In this document: one piece after another, positions 53,758 through 62,800 of the stretch | Layout: the number at the start of each line of letters is the position of its first letter | How positions within the stretch are numbered: position 1 is the first letter of the stretch | DNA from: Saccharibacillus sp. O23 | Lineage (GTDB): Bacteria > Bacillota > Bacilli > Paenibacillales > Paenibacillaceae | Reading direction: 5' to 3' | NCBI RefSeq assembly: GCF_002205895.1 | Contig: NZ_NJDE01000003.1 | Location: 1 to 64,000 of the forward strand | Length of the DNA: 64,000 bases | Translations under genes and position numbers: made by a program | The notes under the pieces: generated by a model | What the model was told of the DNA's origin: nothing | The model's database searches: none | The model's input: the letters and a program-made list of their open reading frames with translations, nothing else

Positions 53758-53813
53758 CGTTTGCCCGAGCGGCGATCGCCGCCCGGCCTGTGCATATCGG
53801 ATCAAGCGATGCG

Positions 53814-56800
53814 TTATTCCGTGAAGTTGTCGCTCATGCGCTCGATCAACCGGACGAGCACCGCGGCCGCTTCCGCGCGCGTCGCGTCGCCTTTCGGATC
53901 GAGGATGCCGTTCGTTTTGCCGAGCAGGATGCCTTCTTCGAGCATGCGGCTGACCGGCTCTTTGGCCCAGTTGCCGATGCGTCCGTAGTCGCGGAAAGCT
54001 TGCGCGGACGTGTAGTCCGGCGCTTCGGCAAATACGTCGGCGTTCAGCCACAGCATCGCATCCGTCAGAATCTTCGCCATTTCTTCGCGGCTTACCGGTT
54101 CGTCAGGCTTGAAAGTGCCGTCTACGTACCCTTTGACGACGCCTTCTTCGAACGCCCCTTGAATCGAAGCGGAATACCACCGATTCGCCGGTACGTCGGA
54201 GAAGACCGGCTTGGTCTGCGAAGTGATGCCGAGCAGCATCGCGACCATCTTCGTGAACTGCGCTCTCGTCAGCGTCTCGCGCGGACCGAAACTTCCGTCC
54301 GGTCTGCCGTCGAGAATGCCGAGCGAGGCCAAACGTTCGATAGCGCTCTGCGCCCAGTAGCCTTTGATGTCGTTGAACGAACGCGGACCTCGGTTCGTCA
54401 GAGTTACGATCCGGCCCTCGACATCCAGTTCTTCTCCATCGCCCGTCGTTTCCGGGGTGACCGGATTGACCGTCTCCGGCGTGACCGGGTTAGCCGGCGC
54501 GGCCGGCGTTCCCGGATCTCCCGGAGTACCGGTGCCCGGATCTCCCGGCGTTCCCGTGCCCGGTTCGACGCGGGCCGGGTAACTTACCGGCGTCAACGGA
54601 CCGGATGTCGTACCTCGAGTCAGATTGACCTGAATCGACCCGCCCGCTTCGTTCAGCGAGACCGGAATCGAGATGCTGGATGCGCCCGGAGCAACCTGCC
54701 CGCGGCCGATAATGGTCGTTCCGTTAGCTGCATAGATCGTGACCACGTCTCCCGGCTGCACGCCAGACACGATGACGCTGCTGCCTGCCGCGCCGTTATT
54801 GACGACTTGCACGCTGCCGTTCGCCGGAGCCGGCACGTTGCTGCTTTCCGCTCCGTAATTGACCGGCGTCGGCGAGCTTTCGACGCCGCCGCGCGTGATG
54901 GTGACCTGCACGCTTCCGCCCGCAGGCGTCAGCGTGACCGGAACGACCCAGGTCGCCGGATCGGAGCCGACCGTGATACGATCCAGAATCGTCGTGCCGT
55001 TCGCCGCGTAGACGGTGATCGTGTCGCCCGGCTGAAGATTTCTGAGCGTCACGGTGTCGGAGCTGCCCGTGTTGTTCGCGACCGTGATGTCGCTCGCCGC
55101 AGGCGCCGCCAGCGTGTTCGGTTCCGAACCGTAAGTCTTGGACGTCGGTTCGCTTTCGACGCCGCCGCGGGCGATCGTGACGCGCACGCTCGTCTCGCCG
55201 CTCGGCAGAGTAACCGGAACGGTCAGCGTGCCTGCCGTCGTGGCCGTCACCCGATTCAGCACCGTCGTGCCGTTCGCCGCGTAGACGGTCACGACGTCTC
55301 CGGCCTGCACGTCGCTTACGACGACGGTATCCTGCGGACCGAGATTATTATTGACTTCGACTTGACCCGCATCAGGGCCCGGCGCGCTGGCCGGTTCCGG
55401 ATCGTAAGTCTTAGGCGTTCTTGCGCTTTGAAGCGTTCCGCGCGTGATGCCGACCCGTACGCTGCTGCCTGTCGGATCCAACACGACGTTCACGATAACG
55501 GATCCGTCTGCGGTAGCGGTCTGCTGGCCGAGTACGGTTGTGCCGTTCGCGGCGTATACGGTCACGATATCGCCGTTCTGCACGCCGCTCACCGTGACGG
55601 TATCGCCGGAACCGGCATTATTGGCAACCGTGATCTCGCCTTCGGCAGGCGCCGTTACCGAAGTCGGCTCGGCGACGTAGTTTTTCGGCGTTTTGGCGCT
55701 GGTCAGCGTGCCGCGAACGATACCGACTCTGACGCTGCCGGCCGCCGTGTTCAAAGTAACGCCGATCGTGACGCTTCCCGTGCTGCCCGCCGGTACCCGC
55801 TCTTGACCGAGCACCGTCGTGCCGTCCGCCGCGTAGACGATGACCAGATCGCCGACTTGTACGTCGTCCACTTGAACGGTATCGCTCGCTCCCGGGTTGT
55901 TGGTGACGATGATCGCGCCGGCGTCAGGTCCCGGAAGGGTCGAGTCTTCCGCACCGTACGTTTTAGACGTCGGCGTGCTGCGTACCCCGCCGCGCGATAC
56001 GACGACTTCGATGCCGTCGCCGAGCGGATCGAGCGTCACGCCGATCGTGACCGACGTTTCTCCGTCCGGCACGATCTCTTGGCCGAGAACGGTCGTGCCG
56101 TCTTCCGCATAGATGATCACCAGATCGCCGGCTTGGACGCCGCCGACTACGACGGTGTCGTCGGAGCCCGGTTCATTATTGATCTGAACCTGCGCGGCGG
56201 TCGGACCGGTTACGGTAGCCGATTCGGCCGGATAGGTTTCATTCGTTCGCGCGCTCTCCAGATTGTTGCGGGTCAACGTGACGTCCACGCTGCCGCCCGC
56301 CGCGTTCAACGTGACGTTGACCGTAACCGGGCCTGTGGCAGAAGCGGTAACTTGGCCGAGAATCGCCGATCCCGGCGACGCGTAGACGGTAACCGTGTCG
56401 CCGGCTTGCACGTTGCCCACCACGACCGTGTCGGCCGTACCCGCATTGTTGGTCACCGTAACGGTTCCCGGCGCATTCGGCGCTTGCGGCGCGGCTTCCG
56501 CCGGATATCCTGTCGTCGTTGTCGCGCTTTCCAGATTATTGCGGGTAATCGAGACCTGAATGTCGCTCGCCGTCGCTGTCGGCAGCGTCAGCGGAATTTC
56601 GATGCTCGAACCGGTCGCGGTGGCGCGCGCCAACACGCTCGATCCCGTCGCATTGTAGACGGTGATGAGGTCGCCGGCTTGGACGCCGTTAACCGTAACC
56701 GTATCCGAAGCGCCTACATTGTTGACCGCCTCGATATCGGAGGCGACCGGCGCGTCAGGCGCCGTCGGCGGAGCCGCTTCGTACGCGATGCTTACCGGTG

Positions 56801-59800
56801 CGCTATTATCGCTGCCGCGCGTCACGTACACCTGCAAGATGCCGCCGTTCGGCGAGAGGGTTACCGGAATAGTCGCGGTACCGTCAGTCTCAACAACCGG
56901 CGTCAGAGGGTTGCCCGTCGCGTCGGTCACGGTTACGGTATCGCCCGACGTAAGGCCCGAAACCGTGACTACGCCGCTTGTGGCATCCGTCGCGTTAAAC
57001 GTAATTTGCGATCGTGTCAGAGAAACATCCGTAGCGGTCGGAGCCGGGTCGTACGTTACGGAGACGGAAGTACTGTCGACGCCGCCGCGCGAACGCACCG
57101 CGTCGAACGCGCCTCCTCCCGCTGCCAATCCGCTGGACACGTCGACCGTAATACTGCCGTCGGCCGTCGCGGTCGCGCTGCCGAGCGGCGCTCCCGCGTT
57201 CGTTAATGTCACGGTATCGCCGGCCAGCAGCCCGCCGATCGTCACGACCCCGCTGCCGTCGGCATTATTGACGACCGAGATGTTCGCGGTATCCAGAGGC
57301 GGTACCGTTTCGGCATCGTACGACACCGCCAGAGGCGAACTTTCCAATCCGCCGCGGGAGATCGTCACGTCGACCGTGCCTTGGGCTACCGTCAAGGTGA
57401 CCGGAATCTGCAAGCTTGCGCCGCCCGTATAGGTCGCTTGGCCGAGCAGCGTCGTGCTGCCCGCCTCGTAGACGCGCACGATATCGTTCGTTTGCAGCGC
57501 GCTCGTATCGACGAATTGAACCGTATCGCCCGCGCCTTCGTTATTCGTCGCGGTCACCGTTCCGGATGCCGGAGCGGCCGGCGCTTGCGGCGCCGTTTCC
57601 GCATCGTAAGGAAGGAGCGCGGACAGGTTGCCTTCCGCAGCGCCGCTTCGCTCGATCGAGATTCTCACGTTTCCGGCCGACGCTCCGAGCGCGACCGGAA
57701 CGGTCGCGTCGGTTCCGGCCGACGTGCGCTGACCGAGCAGCGTCGTGCCGTCCGCCGCATAGACGCGGACGATATCGCCGGCTTGAATGCCGCGAACTTC
57801 GACGGTATCCGACGTCGTTCCGACGTTATTGACGATCGTCACGTCGTCTGTCGAAGGCGGAGCGGCCGGCTGCGGCGCTTGTTCCGCCAAATAGTCGATC
57901 AAAGCCGACAGATCGCCTTCCGTTCCGTTTCGTTCGATGCTGATACGAACATCGCCCGCAGCCGCGCTCAAGGTAACCGACACGGTTGCGCTCGTGCCTG
58001 TCGACGTATGCCGACCGAGCAGCGTCGTGCCGTCCGCCGCATAGACGCGGACGATATCGCCCGACTGAATCCCCCGCACTTCGACCGTATCCGCCGGTCC
58101 GTAGTTGTTCGTGACCGTCACGTTCGTATCGGTCGGAGGCGTCGGTCCTTGCGGCGCCGGTTCGGCCGCGTAAGAGATCGGAGCCGACGGAGCGCCGACT
58201 TGGCCGGCGCGCTCGATCCGGATGATCACGCTGCGGTCCGTATTGTCCAGCGTGACCGACACCACGGTGCTCGTACCCGTCGACGTATGCTGACCGAGCA
58301 GCGTCGTGCCGTCCGCCGCGTAGACGCGGACGATGTCGCCCGACTGGACGGCCCGCACTTCGACCGTATCCGCCGGTCCGGCGTTGTTGACCACCGTGAC
58401 GTTGGTAGACGTCGGCGCGTTCGGCGCCTGCGGTGCCGGTTCGGCCGGATAAGTCTTCGGAGTCGGATCGCTTTCGACGCCTCCGCGCACGATCGTGACT
58501 ATTACGCTGCCTCCGTCCGCGTTCAACTCGACCGGAATCGTGACGCTCGTTCCCGCAGCCGATTGTTGGCCGAGCAGTGCGTTCGTCGCGCCGTCGTAAA
58601 CGCGGACCAGATCGCCGGCTTGGACGTCTTCGACGACGACGATCTTATCCGACGTCGTGCCCGTGCCGTTCGTGACCGTGATGTTGCCCGGAGCCGGCGG
58701 CTCCGGAGACGGTTCCGCCGCATACGTCTTGACGGCGGAACGCGCGCTTTCGAGCGTTCCGGCGCGTTGGACCGTTACCGTGACGCTGCCTCCTTCCGGG
58801 TCGAGAGAGACCGGAACGGTCGCGCTTGTTCCCGTCGAAGTGACTTGGCCGAGCAGAGTCGAACCGTTTCCGTCATAGACGCGAACGATATCGCCCGACT
58901 GCACGTTCGTCACCGCGACCGTATCCGAAGTCGTTCCGGCTTCATTGTTGACCGTAATGCTGGCCGCGGTCGGAGCTTCGGACGTCGGCGTTTGTTCCGC
59001 GCCGTACGTCTTCGGCGTGCGCGCGCTCTCGTAACCGCCGCGCACGACGCTGACTTCCACCGTGCCTCCGCCGGCCGACAGCGCCACCGGAACCGTCACG
59101 CTCGTTCCGGTCGCCGTGCGTTCGCCGAGCTCGGAAGTTCCGCCCGCCGCATACACTTTGACGATGTCTCCCGATTGAACCCCCAGCAGCGTTACGCTGT
59201 CCGAAGCGGTGCCTGCGGCATTCGTGACGGTAATGTCCGCCGCTGCCGGCGACGGCGTCACGACCGGTTCCGCCGCGTAAGGTTTCTGCGTGCTCGTGCT
59301 CTGAACGCCGCCGCGCACGATGCTCACCCGTACGCTGCCGGCCGAAGCTCCCAACTGCACCGGCACGACGGCGCTGGTGCCGGCTGCCGTCACTTCGCCG
59401 AGGAGCGTCGTGCCGTTGGCATTATAGACTCGGATCTGATCGCCGCTTTGAACGCCGGCAACGGTGACCGTATCGTTCGCCGTTCCCGCCGCGTTATTGA
59501 CCGTGATATTGGCCGACGGCGGCGCCGTCACGCCCGAATTTTCGGCCGGATACGAGACGGACACCGGACCGCTGGTTACCGAATTGCGCTGTACCGTCAG
59601 TTTGAGCGTGCTGGCATACGATTTCAGACGCAGCGTCCGCAGCACCGCGGTTCCCGTATCGTTCGCGACCTCGGTGCCGAGACTCGCGTTCTCGTCGTCG
59701 AAGAACTCGACGATGTCGGCTTCTTCAAGGCCGGTTACCGTGACCACGTCTTCTTCATTCGGGTCCGGCGAACGTACGACGCTGACTTGAGCCGCTCTCG

Positions 59801-62800
59801 GAGCAGCAGGCTGAGCCGGATCGTACGCGTCGTACGCCGCGCTCGTCCGCGCGCTTTCGCTGCCGTCGCGGATAATCGAGACGAGGACCGTACCGCCGCC
59901 GTTGTCGTCCAGATCGACCAGTACCGTGACGCTGCCGTCCGCCGAAGCGGTCGCACGGTTCAGTTCCACGCCGTTCGCGCCTCGGACGACCACGATGTCG
60001 CCCGCCGTCACGTTATCGACGACGACCGGATCTTGCGCGCCTTCATCGTTCGTTACCGAGATGTCGCCCACGGCAGGACCGGAGCCCGGAGCCGCCGCTT
60101 CCGCATCGTAATTGATGCTCGTGGTCAGTCCGGCCACGCCCCGTCGTTCCAGAGCCACGCGGACGGTTCCGCCTTCCGGCTGCAAAGTGACCGGGATGGT
60201 AAATGCGCCGTCGTTGCCGACGTCGGAACGCCCCAGCACCGTCAGATTGGCATCGTACACGACGTAGACGTCGCCGGATTGCACGCCGGACGCGTCCACC
60301 GTAACGGTTACCGTATCCTGATTCCCCGTATTATTGACTACAACGACATTGCCGGCCGCCACCATCGGTACCGTCTCGGCGCCGGCGGCAAACGCGACGC
60401 GGCTGCTCTCTACGCCGCCTCTTACCCGCACGAGCGAGAACGTCTCGCCGGCCGGAGCGATGACCAGACTGACCGTCGTCGTACCCGATGCATAATCGGC
60501 GGCACCCGCCAATTCGCCGTTCGCCCGGTAGACGCGGACCGATTCGCCGGCATTCAGGCCTCGAACGTTCAACGAGTCCCCGTCGCCTACCGCGTTAACC
60601 GCGCTGACTTGCGAAGCGTCGATCGGTTCGACCGTCTCCGCGCCGTAGGTGACGGCCACGGAAGAGCTGAGCAGACCGCTCCGTTCGCGCGCCACGTACA
60701 AGCTGCCTCCCGCCGCGTTCAAGTTGGACGGGATGATCACGACCACGGTCCCGCCCGTGGACGTCTGAACTCCGATCTGCGCATTGGACGAGTCGTAAAC
60801 GTGGATAATGTCGCCCGCCGTCACTCCGCCTACGGTGACCGTATCGACCGCGCCGCCCGTATTGGATACATTGGATACCGTAATGTCGGCCGCCGAAAGG
60901 GCCGGAATCACTTCCGCTCCGTAAGGAACGTTCGTCGGCTGGCTGCTGACGCCCGCTCGAGTAATCGACACCTGCACGATCCCGCCGGTCGGGATCAGCG
61001 GGAACGCGACCTGAACGGAAGTCCCGCCGGTTACGGTGCCCGTACGCGTTGTCCCGTCTTCGGTCACGGTTACGATGTCGCCGGACTGCAAGCCGACGAC
61101 GGTCACCGTATCGGAGGACGTGCCGCTCGCGTTAACGACGGCGACGTCGTTGACGGCAGGCGCCGGAACCGTCTCGCTCATGTACGAGACTTGAACGGCC
61201 GGACTTTCGATCGTGTTGCGGATAACGGTCACGCGCACGCTGCCGCCTGCGGGCACGAGCGTTACGTCGACCGTCGCCGTTCCGCTGCCGTTCGCGGATG
61301 CCGTTCCCAACTGCTGCGATCCGTTCGCGTTGTATACGCGCACCGTATCGCCGCTTTGCAGGCCGTTCACGACCACCGTATCGCCGCTGCCGGTATTGTT
61401 GGTGACCGCGATATCGTTCGGGTCCGGCGCGGCTACGGTCTCGGCATTGTAAGGAACGCGGGTCGCCGAACTGGATACGCCGTCCGTACCGTTCGTGCTG
61501 TAACGTTGGATCGAGACCGCGACAAAACCGCCGTTCGCCGTCAGGATCACGCTGCCGCCGGCCGAGCCTCCGCTTGCTTGGAACTGCTGCTGATCGATCT
61601 GCGTATTCGCCGTGTTGTAGCTGACGACCGTCACGTAGTCGCCGTTTTGCAGATTGTTGACGGTCACCGTATCTTGAGCCGTTCCGGTGCCGTTATCGAC
61701 CACAATGTTTTCGGCTGCGGGCGGCGGTACGGTCTCCGCGCCGTAGTTCGCCGTCGTCGCCTGGCTGGTTACGGTATTGCGCGTAATCGCGACCGTCACA
61801 TACCCGCCTGCCGGAGCCAAAGCCAAATTCGCGGTCAACGACGTTCCCGTCGCCGCCGGAGTCGTGACGGTAGCGATCGGCGTCGTGCTGCCGGCAGCGT
61901 AGCTGTTCACTTTGATCGTGTCGCCGACGGTCAAGCCGTTCACGGTTACCGAATCGTTGGCCGTTGCTGCGCCGTTCGTCACGCTAATATCGGCAAGCGC
62001 CGGCGGATTGACCACTTCCGACGGATACGTGACGCGCGTCTCCGCGCTGGTGCGTCCGTTGCGGGTCACGGTTGCGGCGATCGTGCCGCCTCCCGGAACG
62101 AGCGGCGAGGTCAACGCGATCGCCCCCGTGCTGCCCGACGCGCCGGCCGTTCCGCTGCCCAATTGAGCGCCGCGTGTTCCGTCCGTGTCGACCGCGTAGA
62201 TCGTCACGGCGTCGCCGGACGTCAGTCCCGTCACGGTTACCGTATCGCCGCTGCCGGTATTGTTGACCGGCGTAATATTACCGGCGGCCGGCGGGCTGAC
62301 CGGCTCGGGACCGTAAGTCACGTTGTTCGGTCCGTTCAAGCCGAAGCCCGGAGCGGTAAAGGAAAAACTGAGCGTACCTCCTTCCGACAGGAGCGTCGTC
62401 TGCAATTGGTAGCGTCCGTCGGCTCCTACGACGCCGTTGGTCGCCAGCGGCGTACCCGCGCCGTTCGCTTGCGGATACACGGTCACCGTCGTATTCGGCG
62501 TCATGTTCGTCAGAACGAATTCGTCCAGCCCGCCTTCGGCGTTCACGACGGATACCGAACCGGTGAAGTTCGCGATTTCGGCCGAATAAGAGACCGATGT
62601 CGCGGCGCTTTCGATCGTGTTGCGAACGATGCTGACCCCGAGCGTTCCTCCCGTCGCCGTGAGGGCGATCGGGGAAGACGCGCTATAGGTTCCGCCCGCT
62701 CCGGCCGTCGCGTCGGCCTCGACGACGGCCTGGCCGCTGCGATAGATGCGGACTTTGTCGCCGGCTTGCAGGCCGGCCACCGCGATCTGATCGGACGAAC

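Noticed and set aside
53790..57206. An 1138-codon plus-strand frame opposite the surface protein
   Set aside because: The repeats of the real gene keep the antisense frame open; the Arg/Asp/Ala-rich product has no signal peptide, domain or ribosome binding site.
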